Origin: Pseudomonadota bacterium
GTDB lineage: Bacteria; Pseudomonadota; Alphaproteobacteria; Micropepsales; Micropepsaceae
Length of the DNA stretch: 64,000 nt
Direction of reading: 5' to 3'
Assembly (NCBI GenBank): GCA_018241025.1
Contig: JAFEEQ010000003.1
Coordinates: 124,001 to 188,000 of the forward strand
Shown here: in pieces, positions 24,477 through 33,556 of the stretch
How the letters are laid out: every line of letters begins with the position of its first letter
Numbering within the stretch: position 1 is the first letter of the stretch
The notes under the pieces: model-generated
What the model was told of the DNA's origin: nothing
The model's input: the letters and a program-made list of their open reading frames with translations, nothing else
Databases searched by the model: none
Program-made: the position numbers and the translations under genes

Positions 24477-24872
24477 TCAGTTCCAGTTGCCGCCGATGTT
24501 CAGGCCGAGACGGCCGGCGCCGAGCAGGGCAACGGCGAGACCGCCGGCGAGATAGAAGGTCTCCAGCTCCAGCGCGTAGCCGCCCATCGCATCGAGCATC
24601 ATCAGGCGGCCAAGCCCCGCGAGCGCCACGGCGGCCAGCATGTTGATGACGATGAGGATGCCGCCGATGCGGCTGAACAATCCGAGGATGACGAGGATCG
24701 GTCCGACGATCTCGCCGAGATAGACGCCATAGGCGATGAGGTCGGGCATATGCGCGGCGACGACCATCGCCTTGATCGGCGCGATGCCGGTCAAAAGCTT
24801 GTGCACGCCGTGCAGCAGCAGCAGGCCGCCGGCGCTGAGCCGCACGACGAGCTTTCCGAGATCTTCCTGCAT
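24477..24872 (-). CDS. DoxX-family membrane protein
   Basis: This 131-residue protein has four predicted membrane helices: RLSAGGLLLLHGVHKLL, LIAYGVYLGEIVGPILVILGL, IGGILIVINMLAAVALAG and ETFYLAGGLAVALLG. The DoxX marker GxHGxxK (LLLHGVHKLLTGI) is at residues 17-29. Members associate with respiratory or oxidative-stress functions, but the biochemical role is unclear. The ATG 24872 follows AGGGGGAAAATC. The frame upstream of it belongs to another gene. Confidence 0.9.
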   Translation of the reverse strand: MQEDLGKLVVRLSAGGLLLLHGVHKLLTGIAPIKAMVVAAHMPDLIAYGVYLGEIVGPILVILGLFSRIGGILIVINMLAAVALAGLGRLMMLDAMGGYALELETFYLAGGLAVALLGAGRLGLNIGGNWN

Positions 24873-24898
24873 GATTTTCCCCCTGTTTATAGGGAGAA

Positions 24899-25363
24899 CT
24901 ATACCGCTTCCTGCAACGCGAGGGCAGACGTTGCCGCATTTTCGGGCAGCGCTGCGAAGCTCGCGAAATCGAGCTGCGGATGGCGGCGGATTTTGGGCCG
25001 CGGGCTGCTGAATTGGCGGGGTACCATGGTTAAGGCCTTGGGACGGCGCGCAGTTGCTGCCGGTGCGCGCGCGGCGAAGCCCGTCGAAAAATTCCTGGGC
25101 TGTTGCGCCGGTGCAAGGCTGGCCATTTCCTGCGGTGCGGCTGCGGGCGCGGCGAGGACCGGTGCCTCCGGTGCGGTGCGCAGGTTGCGCCAGATCGCGA
25201 GCAGGCTCGTGCGCAAGCCCTCGATCGCCATCACGATGACGAAAACACCAAGCGTCACAAGCATGATCGCGACGAACGGCTCCTGCCGCGCGACGATGCT
25301 CATCGCCAAATTCCAGACATCCAACCAGCCGGCCGCATGCATCGCCGTAAGCCCCAACGCCAC
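24899..25363 (-). CDS. Hypothetical single-pass membrane protein
   Basis: This 154-residue protein has a membrane segment at about residues 30-50 (PFVAIMLVTLGVFVIVMAIEGL). A Pro/Ala-rich cytoplasmic tail of about 90 residues ends with a more ordered LDFASFAALPENAATSALALQEA. I recognise no domain. The start is a GTG at 25363 with AAGGGG immediately before it; an ATG at 25342 is an alternative. Base composition is in line with its neighbours. It lies just before DoxX on the same strand, 27 bases away, so the two may be co-transcribed. Confidence 0.6.
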   Translation of the reverse strand: MALGLTAMHAAGWLDVWNLAMSIVARQEPFVAIMLVTLGVFVIVMAIEGLRTSLLAIWRNLRTAPEAPVLAAPAAAPQEMASLAPAQQPRNFSTGFAARAPAATARRPKALTMVPRQFSSPRPKIRRHPQLDFASFAALPENAATSALALQEAV

Positions 25364-25490
25364 CCCTTATGCCGAACAGTGTGCATGAAACGCGTGCGCT
25401 GCGCCATGCGCGAAGGCGCGGCGAAGCGCGCAAAATCACGACATGCTGAATGCTCAAAGCGCGTGCAGGCCGCTTCAATTCTGTGCGCGA

Positions 25491-26504
25491 TCAACGCGGC
25501 GTTGCGTCGGCATCCATGCATTCGAGAAGCTCGCGCTTGATGCGCGCGACAAGGCCCGGGCCTTCATAGGCGAGCGCGGAATAGAGCTGGACCAGCGTGG
25601 CGCCGGCCTTGAGCTTGGCATGGGCGTCGGCGCCGCTGGCGATGCCGCCAACACCGATCAAAGGCAGCGTCGTCCGTGCGCGCATCTCGCGCAGGATCTG
25701 TGTCGAGGGTTCGAAGAGCGGCGCGCCGGACAGACCGCCCTGCTCTTTCGCAAGCGGACTCCTGAGCGTCGGCGGCCGCGCGATGGTGGTGTTGGAGACG
25801 ATGATGCCGTCCATCCCGGTCGCCGCGGTTACCGAAGCGATGTCGTCGAGCGCGGCGAGATCGAGATCGGGCGCGATCTTGAGCAGGACCGGCATGCGGC
25901 GCGGCTCCCTTGCGCGCGCCTCGGCCAGCGAGGACAGCAGCGCAGAAAGCTCGTCCTTGTTCTGCAGGCCGCGCAGGCCTGGCGTGTTGGGCGAGGAGAC
26001 GTTGACGGTGACGTAGTCGGCGAGCGGCGCGAGGCGCGCGAAGGCGATGCGGTAATCGGCGATGCGATCTTCGGAGTCCTTGTTGGCGCCGATATTGATG
26101 CCGACGATGCCGTTGCGTTTGCGCGCGGCGAGACGCGCGGCAGCCGCCTCCATGCCTTCGTTGTTGAAGCCCATGCGGTTGATGACCGCGCGATCCTCCG
26201 TGAGACGAAAGAGGCGCGGCCGCGGATTGCCGGCCTGGGGACGCGGCGTGACCGTGCCGCATTCGACGAAGCCGAAGCCGAACTTCGCCATCGCAGCCGG
26301 GACTTCGGCGTTCTTGTCGAAGCCGGCGGCAAGGCCGACGGGATTGGGAAAGCGCAGGCCGAAGGCCTCGACGGCGAGACGCGGATCGTCCGCCGGCGCC
26401 GCGGGCAGCAAAGGTGAGGCGGCTTTCGTCAGTGCAATGGTGGTCCGATGCGCGGTTTCGGCAGGGAATGCGCGCAAAAGGGCCGTCGCGGCCGCCAGGA
26501 TCAT
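25491..26504 (-). CDS. pyrD: Dihydroorotate dehydrogenase (quinone), class 2
   Basis: This 337-residue membrane-associated flavoenzyme carries out step four of pyrimidine synthesis. Motifs are [19 protein letters not shown] and [23 protein letters not shown] at the FMN site, and [14 protein letters not shown] with the catalytic-Ser region. [11 protein letters not shown] precedes the FMN-phosphate loop [27 protein letters not shown]. The N-terminal helices are the quinone-binding extension of class 2. No accessory pyr genes are adjacent. Confidence 0.96.
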   Translation of the reverse strand: MILAAATALLRAFPAETAHRTTIALTKAASPLLPAAPADDPRLAVEAFGLRFPNPVGLAAGFDKNAEVPAAMAKFGFGFVECGTVTPRPQAGNPRPRLFRLTEDRAVINRMGFNNEGMEAAAARLAARKRNGIVGINIGANKDSEDRIADYRIAFARLAPLADYVTVNVSSPNTPGLRGLQNKDELSALLSSLAEARAREPRRMPVLLKIAPDLDLAALDDIASVTAATGMDGIIVSNTTIARPPTLRSPLAKEQGGLSGAPLFEPSTQILREMRARTTLPLIGVGGIASGADAHAKLKAGATLVQLYSALAYEGPGLVARIKRELLECMDADATPR

Positions 26505-26611
26505 GACAGTTCGCCTCTGGACCGGTTGCCGTCCGCAGTGGTAATTCCTACTGTAAGCATAATCTAGGAAGAATTACCCCGCCTCGGACCAGCTTCTTAC
26601 GGATACGCCGC

Positions 26612-27250
26612 ATGCTGACCCACTCCCAAATCTGGCATGCCATCGACGCTCACGCGGCGCGGCATGGTCTGTCTGCCTCCGGCCTTGCCAAAGCGGCCGG
26701 ACTCGACCCGACGACTTTTAACAAGAGCAAGCGCGGCGGCGCCAATGGAAAGCTGCGCTGGCCGTCGACCGAAAGCATCGCGAAGATTCTCGCGGCGACG
26801 AACGCGACACTCGACGAATTCATCGCGCTGATCGGGCGCGACGGCGCGGCGATGCGCTCGTTCAGCCGCAGCGTGCCGCTGATCGGCATGGCGCAGGCCG
26901 GCGCCAACGGCTTCTTCGACGATGCGGGATTTCCGTCCGGCGTGGGCTGGGACGAGATCCCGTTTCCCGAGGTCGCCGACGAGCATGCTTACGCGCTCGA
27001 AATCGCCGGCGAGTCGATGCTGCCGGTCTATCGCGACGGCGACCGCATCGTGGTCTCGCCGGGCGCGAGCATAAGGCGCGGCGACCGCGTCGTGGTGAAG
27101 ACGCAGGACGGCGAAGTGATGGCGAAACAGCTGGCACGCCAGACGGCGCAGCGGATCGAGCTGAAATCGCTCAATCCCGCATTCGAAGAGCGCAGTTTCG
27201 CGCTGTCAGAGATCGTGTTCATGCACCGGATCATCTGGGCGAGCCAGTAG
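26612..27250 (+). CDS. XRE-type repressor with S24 (LexA-like) peptidase domain
   Basis: This 212-residue protein has a helix-turn-helix at residues 5-60 (ASGLAKAAGLDPTTFNKSKRG). The C-terminal S24 domain carries the serine of GESMLPVYRDGDRIVV and the lysine of VVVKTQDGEVMAKQL. An Ala-Gly pair in AQAGANGFF before the domain is a candidate self-cleavage site. It resembles phage C2/CI-like or LexA-like stress repressors, but no phage genes are nearby and it is not the canonical LexA. Targets are unknown; it sits divergently from pyrD. Confidence 0.88.
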   Translation: MLTHSQIWHAIDAHAARHGLSASGLAKAAGLDPTTFNKSKRGGANGKLRWPSTESIAKILAATNATLDEFIALIGRDGAAMRSFSRSVPLIGMAQAGANGFFDDAGFPSGVGWDEIPFPEVADEHAYALEIAGESMLPVYRDGDRIVVSPGASIRRGDRVVVKTQDGEVMAKQLARQTAQRIELKSLNPAFEERSFALSEIVFMHRIIWASQ

Positions 27251-27265
27251 GGCCGGACCCCTCCA

Positions 27266-27312
27266 CCGCCGCTGCGCGGCGGCCCCCCCCTCCCCCGTTA
27301 CAACGGGAGAGG
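27266..27312. repeat. Intergenic hairpin pair between convergent genes
   Basis: The first hairpin has arms CCGCCGC and GCGGCGG (27266-27282). The second, CTCCCCCGTTACAACGGGAGAGG (read only as a short imperfect palindrome), spans about 27290-27312 and resembles the unit at 24449-24471. It lies in the 74-base gap between convergent genes and may terminate both. Confidence 0.5.
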
Positions 27313-27324
27313 AACTACACAGCG

Positions 27325-28944
27325 TTACGCCGCCTTCACCAACTCGCCCGCCAGCGCGCGGCGGATCAGTGCGGCGGTTTCCCTGCAGCCATAGAGCGCG
27401 GCAAACGAGCCGAAGCGCGGGCCGGCGCTCTGGCCGAACAGCACTTCGTAGAGTGCGGCGAACCATGCGCGCAGGGGATCGAATTTGTAAGCCTTGCCGA
27501 TCTCGTAGACGACGTCCTGCACCGTCTTCGGGTCGCGCTCGTCGCCGAGGGCTTCGAAGCGCGTGGCGAGTTCTTCCATCGCGGCACGCTCGACATCGGT
27601 CGCGGCGCGGTACCTCTTCGCCGGCTTCACGAAATCCTCGAAGTAGCGGATCGCGAAATCCGCGAGCTTCGCGAGGCCGGGATTGGCTTCCGGCGAGGCG
27701 TGCGGCGCGTAGGCGCGGATGAAGCCCCAGAGGACTTCGTGATTGTGCGCGTTGGACGCGGTGACGAGCGTGAGCAACAGCGCGAAGGAGACCGGATAGC
27801 GCTCCACCGGCGGATTGCCATTATGGATATGCCAGATCGGACTCTCGAGACGCTGCGCCTCGCTCATCTCGTTCGAATGATAGGCCTCGAGCAGGTCGAT
27901 GTAGTCGTCGACCGCCTTGGGGATCACGTCGAAATAGAGACGCTTGGCGACGCGCGGCTTCTGGAACATGTAGAGCGCGAGGCTTTCGCGCGGGGCGTAG
28001 CGCAGCCACTCGTCGATGGTCAGGCCGTTGCCCTTGGACTTGGAAATCTTCTGGCCGTTTTCGTCGAGGAAGAGTTCGTAGACCAGATGCTCCGGCGGGC
28101 GGCCGCCGGCGATGCGGCAGATCTCGTCGTAGAGCGGCTGCGACGGCAAATGATCCTTGCCGTACATCTCGTAGTCTATGCCGAGCGCGGCCCAGCGCAT
28201 GCCGAAATCGGGCTTCCATTGCAGCTTGCAATGGCCGCCGGTGACGGGGACGGTCTCTTCGCTGCCGTCCTCTTCTATATATGTGATCGTGCCCTTGTTC
28301 GTGTCGTAGGACACGACCTTGGCCAGCAGCACCTTGCCGGAGCGCGGGCTGACGGGGAGGAACGGCGAATAGGTCTGCTGGCGCTCCTCGCCGAGCGTCG
28401 GGAGCATGACCTTCATCACCTCCTCGTAGCGCGACAGGACGTTGAGCAGGGCGCGGTCATAGGCGCCGGACTTGTACATGTCGGTGGCGCTGCGGAACTC
28501 GTACTCGAACTCGAAGGTGTCGAGGAAGGCGCGCAGCCGCGCGTTCATGTTGTGGCCGTAGCTGTCATGCGTGCCGAAGGGATCGGGGATCGATGTCAGC
28601 GGCTTGCCGAGATTGGCTTCGAGCATCGCCTGGTTCGGCAAATTGTCAGGCACCTTGCGCAGACCGTCCATGTCATCGGAGATCGCGATTAATCGGGTCT
28701 TAATGTCCGACATCGCATTGAAGGCATGACGGACCCAGGTCGTGCGCGCGACTTCGCCGAATGTTCCGATATGCGGCAGGCCGGACGGGCCGTATCCGGT
28801 CTCGAACACAATCTCAACCACATTTTCCCCGGCCGCGCGGCGCTTCTCCACGCGTGCCATCAATTTGCGCGCTTCCTCGAACGGCCAGGCGCGTGCGCCC
28901 GCAGCAAGATCGGAGCGAACAATCGGCGACGTGCCGGACGACAT
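27325..28944 (-). CDS. lysS: Lysyl-tRNA synthetase, class I
   Basis: This 539-residue class I LysRS (LysK type) charges tRNA-Lys. The HIGH motif appears as PHIGTF within [17 protein letters not shown], and KMSKS appears as KISKSKG. These and the zinc-site style sequence [30 protein letters not shown] identify the archaeal/alphaproteobacterial class I enzyme, not the class II form of E. coli. It lies back to back with a kinase gene 66 bases away. It is an essential housekeeping gene and a useful taxonomic marker for the class. Confidence 0.96.
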   Translation of the reverse strand: MSSGTSPIVRSDLAAGARAWPFEEARKLMARVEKRRAAGENVVEIVFETGYGPSGLPHIGTFGEVARTTWVRHAFNAMSDIKTRLIAISDDMDGLRKVPDNLPNQAMLEANLGKPLTSIPDPFGTHDSYGHNMNARLRAFLDTFEFEYEFRSATDMYKSGAYDRALLNVLSRYEEVMKVMLPTLGEERQQTYSPFLPVSPRSGKVLLAKVVSYDTNKGTITYIEEDGSEETVPVTGGHCKLQWKPDFGMRWAALGIDYEMYGKDHLPSQPLYDEICRIAGGRPPEHLVYELFLDENGQKISKSKGNGLTIDEWLRYAPRESLALYMFQKPRVAKRLYFDVIPKAVDDYIDLLEAYHSNEMSEAQRLESPIWHIHNGNPPVERYPVSFALLLTLVTASNAHNHEVLWGFIRAYAPHASPEANPGLAKLADFAIRYFEDFVKPAKRYRAATDVERAAMEELATRFEALGDERDPKTVQDVVYEIGKAYKFDPLRAWFAALYEVLFGQSAGPRFGSFAALYGCRETAALIRRALAGELVKAA

Positions 28945-29010
28945 GGCAGTTACTCACGCTTAATCGTTGGGAAAGGGCGCCGAAGCTAGGCTTCCCGTGG
29001 GAAGGCGTCA

Positions 29011-31131
29011 ATGACCGGGACAGCAGAGGCGTCGCGCGACAGGAGTGCGGTTTTCGCAGGCCGCATCGATATCCTGTACGCGCTTGGCCGACATTATCTG
29101 TCGCTGCCGTTCGCAGCACTTTGCATTCCCGCGACCATGTTCGCGGGACACCCGCCCGGCTGGCTGCCGCTGATGCCGCTGCTGATCCAGATCGCCGTGG
29201 TGATCTCGGCCGAGCAACTCACCACCGCCTACAAGAACCGCGACCGGCGCGACGATCCGCGTTTCTGGGCGTGGCGCTATACCTTTGTATCGGCCATTGC
29301 CGGCGCGAGCTGGGGCGTGGGCGTGATGTTCTGGTTCATGCCGGAATCGTTTCCGGCGCAGGCCTATCTCGTGCTTGCCTTCCTCGGCATGACGGCGACC
29401 GAGTTCATCGCGCGCTCGGCCTATCGTCCCGCCTATATGGTGCATGCGCTGTTCTCTCTGGGGCCCCTGGCGCTCAAGCTCCTCCTGGTGGGCGGGCTCT
29501 ACCAGTCTTTGACCGCGATCCTGGTGGTGCTGTTCGGCGGCGTGCTCTTCACCTACTGCAAGGGTATGGGAAGGCTGCTCGACGAGAGCATCTTCCTGAA
29601 GCTCGAGAATGTCGGCCTGGTGAAGCGGCTGTGCCGCGAGAAGACGGAGCTCGAGGAAGCGCGCGATGCCTTGCAGCAGAGCTCGCGGGTCAAGACGAAC
29701 TTCATCGCCAATATCAGTCACGAGCTGCGGACGCCATTGAACGCGTTGCTCGGCATGACGCAGCTGCTGGATCGCGCCGAACTCGACAAGCCGCACCGCG
29801 ATCATGTGAAGGTGATGCTCGAGGCCGGCAAGGGCCTGCAGATGCTGCTCGACGACGTCATCGCGCTGTCGCGCGACGGCACCGACGAGATCGTCGGCGA
29901 GGACAGCGATCCGGTACTGGCGGCCCGCGCGGTCGGGCGCCTGCTGCAACCGCGCGCGTGGGAAAAGCGTCTGCGCCTGACGGTGACGGTACAGGGCAAC
30001 CTGCCGCATGTCGCGATCGACGGCCGCCGCCTGCGTCAGGCGCTTCTGAAGCTGGTCGACAACGCGCTCAAGTTTACCGAGCGCGGCGGCGTCGAAATCC
30101 GCGCCGAGGCCGAGCGCGACGCGGTGCGGTTCTCGGTGATCGATACCGGCATGGGGGTACCGAAAGAAGCCGCGGCGATGCTGTTCAAGCCATTCACGCT
30201 CGGCGACGCGACCTATGCGCGGCGCCAGCAGGGCATGGGAATCGGGCTTGCGGTCGTGAAGCGCATCATCGACGGCGCCGGCGGCGAAATCGGATTCGAA
30301 AGCGCGCCCGGCGAAGGCACCACGGTCTGGTTTTCCGTGCCGCTGTCTGGCGCGAAGGAAGCACCGCCACCGGGCGGCGAGCGCCTTCCGGCGGACAGCG
30401 CCGTGCCGCCCTCGAAGCAGAATTTCCTCGTCTTTACGCGCGAACCTAAGAACGACGAGCAGATCGCGAGCGTGCTCGAATCCTTCGGCAACCACGTCCA
30501 GATCGCGGCGAGCCTGTCGGACGCGGTTGCAAAATCGGTGCGGACGCCGTTCAACGCCGTGATCGTGAGCGCGCGCGATGCCGACAACTGGGCTGCGGTT
30601 CCCGGCGCCGCGGCGCCTCTGCTTGCGCTGGTCGGCCGCGGTGAGCGCGCGCCGGCAACGGCGAGCGAAGTGCTGCGCTGGCCGGCGGCCCCGCAGGATC
30701 TGTTCCAGGTTCTGCACACACTGCACGAGCGGACCAATCGGCAGGAAGAGCCCGAGGTAGACACGGAGCCGGAAGAGCTTGCGCCGATCGATGCGGTCGC
30801 CTTCGCGTCGCTGGAGAAATCCGTCGGCTTGAGTGCCCTGCTCTCGATCCTGCAATCCTACATCGAGAACGCCGAGCTTCTGTGCAACGCGCTGACCGAA
30901 GCCTGCGCGTCGGAAAAGTGGGATGACGCAAGCCGGCTGGCGCAGGATATCGCCGGCGCGGCAGGCGGGCTCGGGCTGATCGCGGTGACCACGGCGGCGC
31001 GCGGCTTCACGCAGAAATCGCGCAGCGGCGGCAGCGAGAGCGAGTTGCGCGACGCGGCGCAGAGCGTCGTGTGCGAACAACAGCGCGCGCGCAAGGCACT
31101 CGGCAGCCTCTATCCCGATCTGGCGGCCTGA
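29011..31131 (+). CDS. Membrane hybrid histidine kinase with degenerate receiver and Hpt domains
   Basis: This is a 706-residue protein. Residues about 30-185 hold five or six membrane helices without a recognised sensor domain. The H box NISHELRTPLNALLGM (His237), N box LVDNALKFTERGG, G1 DTGMGVP and G2 GMGIGLAVVKR form a normal HisKA/HATPase core. After about residue 455 a receiver-like region follows (NFLVFTREPKNDEQIASVLESF, NAVIVSARDADNW) without the phospho-accepting Asp in its usual setting. A terminal Hpt-like four-helix region has RLAQDIAGAAGGLG where AHxLKGxAxxLG is expected, so the His is Gln. The C-terminal half is probably regulatory, not a relay. Confidence 0.85.
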   Translation: MTGTAEASRDRSAVFAGRIDILYALGRHYLSLPFAALCIPATMFAGHPPGWLPLMPLLIQIAVVISAEQLTTAYKNRDRRDDPRFWAWRYTFVSAIAGASWGVGVMFWFMPESFPAQAYLVLAFLGMTATEFIARSAYRPAYMVHALFSLGPLALKLLLVGGLYQSLTAILVVLFGGVLFTYCKGMGRLLDESIFLKLENVGLVKRLCREKTELEEARDALQQSSRVKTNFIANISHELRTPLNALLGMTQLLDRAELDKPHRDHVKVMLEAGKGLQMLLDDVIALSRDGTDEIVGEDSDPVLAARAVGRLLQPRAWEKRLRLTVTVQGNLPHVAIDGRRLRQALLKLVDNALKFTERGGVEIRAEAERDAVRFSVIDTGMGVPKEAAAMLFKPFTLGDATYARRQQGMGIGLAVVKRIIDGAGGEIGFESAPGEGTTVWFSVPLSGAKEAPPPGGERLPADSAVPPSKQNFLVFTREPKNDEQIASVLESFGNHVQIAASLSDAVAKSVRTPFNAVIVSARDADNWAAVPGAAAPLLALVGRGERAPATASEVLRWPAAPQDLFQVLHTLHERTNRQEEPEVDTEPEELAPIDAVAFASLEKSVGLSALLSILQSYIENAELLCNALTEACASEKWDDASRLAQDIAGAAGGLGLIAVTTAARGFTQKSRSGGSESELRDAAQSVVCEQQRARKALGSLYPDLAA

Positions 31132-31134
31132 GCC

Positions 31135-32505
31135 CTACTCGGCAACGCCGAGGCGGCGGGCGACGAAGGGCGTGAGCGGCGGCGCGATCACCAGTGTCAG
31201 CAGGATCACCCACATACCGATCTCGACAAGCCCGTTCACCGGTCCGACCATCCGGGACACCGCAGTCACCAGCAGGACGGCGGGAATTGCACCCGTCTCG
31301 CGCACGAAGGAAATGAAGAGCAACTCGCGAACGCTGAGGCCGCGCGGGCTGTTGGGGAAGAGCGTGAAGATGCCGAGCATGGCGAACACCATCGCCGGGC
31401 GCAGCACGAACATGAAGATCAGCGCCGTGGCGATGCCGATCGGCGCATAGGCGATCAGCGAATTGACGTCGACCAGCGCGCCGACGAGAAGAAAGATCAC
31501 CGGCTTCGCGATGCCGTCGACCATCTGATAGAAAAAGCGCTCGATCGCCACCATGTGGCCCTCGGTCTTGAACAGCAGGCCGGCAATGAATGCCGCGAGG
31601 AATCCGCTGCCGCCGAATGCGGTGGCGCCGGCAAAGGCGATCAGCGGCGTCGACAGGAAATAGATCTGGTCGGCGCCGTAATGCGTCGTCAGCGTCTTCT
31701 TGACCCGCGACAGCAGCCAGAGAAAGCCGAGACCGGCGATACCGAAGACGAGGCCGTAGCCGGCCTGGGTGCCAAGGAAGGTGAAGGTTTCGGGCGTGTT
31801 GAGTGCGGTATAGGCCGCGGCAACCGTCATGCCTGCCAGCGGCAGACCGAGAAACACCGTGGTCAAAAGCGCGCCGACGACGTCGTTGAGCGCGCTTTCG
31901 GCAACCACCAGATCCTTCGTCGCGCGACGCTTGAAATTCACATTCTCCAGCACCGGGATGATCGCCGCCGGATCGGTCGAGGCCAGGACCGCGCCGAGCA
32001 CGATCACCACGCCGGGTGCGAGCGCATATCCGAGCGCCGTACCCAAGCCGCCCACGACGGAAGACAGGGCAAAGCCCGTGATCAGGACACCGGGCACCGC
32101 CAGCAACACGATCTTCACCAGCAATCGGAGGAAATCGCGCAGCGGCATTTCGAGGCCGCCGCCAAACAGGATCACCGCGGCGCTTCCCGTCACCAGCGAC
32201 GCGAGTGCCAGGGGATTCTGGACGATCGGCGCGAACAGTTCATGCCCGGCGACGCCCAGCGCGATGGAAACGACGAATGAGGGAAGCGGCGTGTCGCGCG
32301 TGGCGTAATTGCCGGCGAAGCTGCACAGCGCGAAAAGCGAGAGGGCTGCAAGTACCGGGGCGGCTGGCGATTCTTCGATCTCCGCAAGGCGGTGCAGGAT
32401 CAGCGCGCCGAAATTGTGCGAGATGGCGTAGAGCGCGGCAACCGCAAGCACGAGCCAGATATAAGGCATGCGCGCCGACGCGAATTGCTTGGTGGACTCG
32501 GACAT
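31135..32505 (-). CDS. CPA-type Na+/H+ (cation:proton) antiporter
   Basis: This 456-residue membrane protein has about twelve hydrophobic segments. The transport-site motifs are VLASTDPAAIIPVLENVNF and DLVVAESALNDVVGALL, whose Asp and Glu/Asn-Asp residues are the ion-binding pattern of the CPA1 group. The TGAIPAVLL segment in the last third is also typical. It should exchange Na+ or K+ for protons at the inner membrane. The gene converges with the hybrid kinase, with three bases between the stops, so the two are not an operon. Confidence 0.9.
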   Translation of the reverse strand: MSESTKQFASARMPYIWLVLAVAALYAISHNFGALILHRLAEIEESPAAPVLAALSLFALCSFAGNYATRDTPLPSFVVSIALGVAGHELFAPIVQNPLALASLVTGSAAVILFGGGLEMPLRDFLRLLVKIVLLAVPGVLITGFALSSVVGGLGTALGYALAPGVVIVLGAVLASTDPAAIIPVLENVNFKRRATKDLVVAESALNDVVGALLTTVFLGLPLAGMTVAAAYTALNTPETFTFLGTQAGYGLVFGIAGLGFLWLLSRVKKTLTTHYGADQIYFLSTPLIAFAGATAFGGSGFLAAFIAGLLFKTEGHMVAIERFFYQMVDGIAKPVIFLLVGALVDVNSLIAYAPIGIATALIFMFVLRPAMVFAMLGIFTLFPNSPRGLSVRELLFISFVRETGAIPAVLLVTAVSRMVGPVNGLVEIGMWVILLTLVIAPPLTPFVARRLGVAE

Positions 32506-32671
32506 GGCGACAATCTCCGGCGTTGACAGCAGCTTCTCATGCGGCCGGAGCGCCGGTCGGGCACGCCACGCATGTACGAATTTTCACAAATCTTAGCGAT
32601 TCAGGCAGTGCCGATAAAGCCAAATCGGCCGGGTTTGCGTATGCTTACGCAGCGCGCCGGGAGGTAACGTT

Positions 32672-33556
32672 ATGAATCTAGAACATCTTTCCGCACAAAC
32701 CACGGCGGACGAAATCAAGGCCTGCCTGACCCGCGACGGCGCGGTGATCGTCGACAATGTGCTGACGCGCGGCGAGATGGATGCGGTCGCCGACGAATTG
32801 AAGCCTTGGATCGATGCAACGGCGTTCGGGCAGGACGAATTCTCCGGCAAGCGGACCAAGCGCACCGGCGGGCTGGTGGCGCGCTCGCAGAAGTGCCGCG
32901 ATCTGGTGATGCATCCGCTGATCCTCGGCACGGCAGACAGGCTGCTCGGCCATGCGACGAGCTATCAGCTTCATCTCACGCAGGTGATCAAGATCGGCCC
33001 GGGCGAGCCGGCGCAGGCGATCCATCGCGACCAGTGGGCGTTCGATTTCTTTCCGTTCCCGAACGGATACGAGGTCCAGTGCAATACGATCTGGGCGATG
33101 ACCGATTTCACCGAAGAGAACGGTGCGACGCGTGTGGTGCCGGGCAGCAATCACCTCGCCGACAAGCTGAAATTCAAGCTGGAAGACTCGATCCCGGCGG
33201 AGATGGAGAAGGGCTCCGTGCTGATCTACAGCGGCAGCGTCTATCATGCCGGCGGCGCCAACCGCTCGAACGCAGCACGGGCGGGAATCAACATCACCTA
33301 TAACCTTTCGTGGCTGCGGCAGGAGGAGAACCAGTATCTCGCCGTGCCGCCCGACGTCGCGCGCACGCTGCCGGTCGAATTGCTCAAGCTGATCGGTTAT
33401 CGCCGCGGCGCCTATTCGCTCGGCTATGTCGACGATCTGCGCGATCCGATCGAAGTGCTGCGTCCGGATCTGGCGAAGGGCGGGCTCGGTGACGAGCCGA
33501 CATTGCGCGGCGCGCAGGAGAAGATGCGCGAGGCGGCCGGCAGCGATGCCGGCTAA
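32672..33556 (+). CDS. PhyH-family Fe(II)/2-oxoglutarate dioxygenase (second in window)
   Basis: This 294-residue enzyme has the metal motif AIHRDQWAFDF (His and Asp), the distal metal His in SVYHAGGANRS and a candidate 2-oxoglutarate Arg in AARAGINITYNL. DGAVIVDNVLTRGEMDAVADEL is the family opening. It starts behind GGGAGGTAACGTT and overlaps the next gene by 11 bases, so the two are coupled. The substrate may be an amino acid, lipid or secondary metabolite that the adjacent sulfotransferase then modifies; that is inference. Confidence 0.9.
   Translation: MNLEHLSAQTTADEIKACLTRDGAVIVDNVLTRGEMDAVADELKPWIDATAFGQDEFSGKRTKRTGGLVARSQKCRDLVMHPLILGTADRLLGHATSYQLHLTQVIKIGPGEPAQAIHRDQWAFDFFPFPNGYEVQCNTIWAMTDFTEENGATRVVPGSNHLADKLKFKLEDSIPAEMEKGSVLIYSGSVYHAGGANRSNAARAGINITYNLSWLRQEENQYLAVPPDVARTLPVELLKLIGYRRGAYSLGYVDDLRDPIEVLRPDLAKGGLGDEPTLRGAQEKMREAAGSDAG

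Noticed and set aside
26612..27250. The main SOS repressor LexA or a prophage repressor.
   Set aside because: The helix-turn-helix is XRE-like rather than the LexA winged helix, and no phage genes surround it.
28761..30449. A long plus-strand frame overlapping the 5' half of the hybrid kinase gene.
   Set aside because: It is a shifted reading of the kinase gene and lacks domain character; the correct frame starts at 29011.
29008..31080. A 690-codon open frame opposite the hybrid histidine kinase.
   Set aside because: It is the mirror of a gene with clear kinase motifs. The translation is Arg/His/Gln-rich without any recognisable domain.
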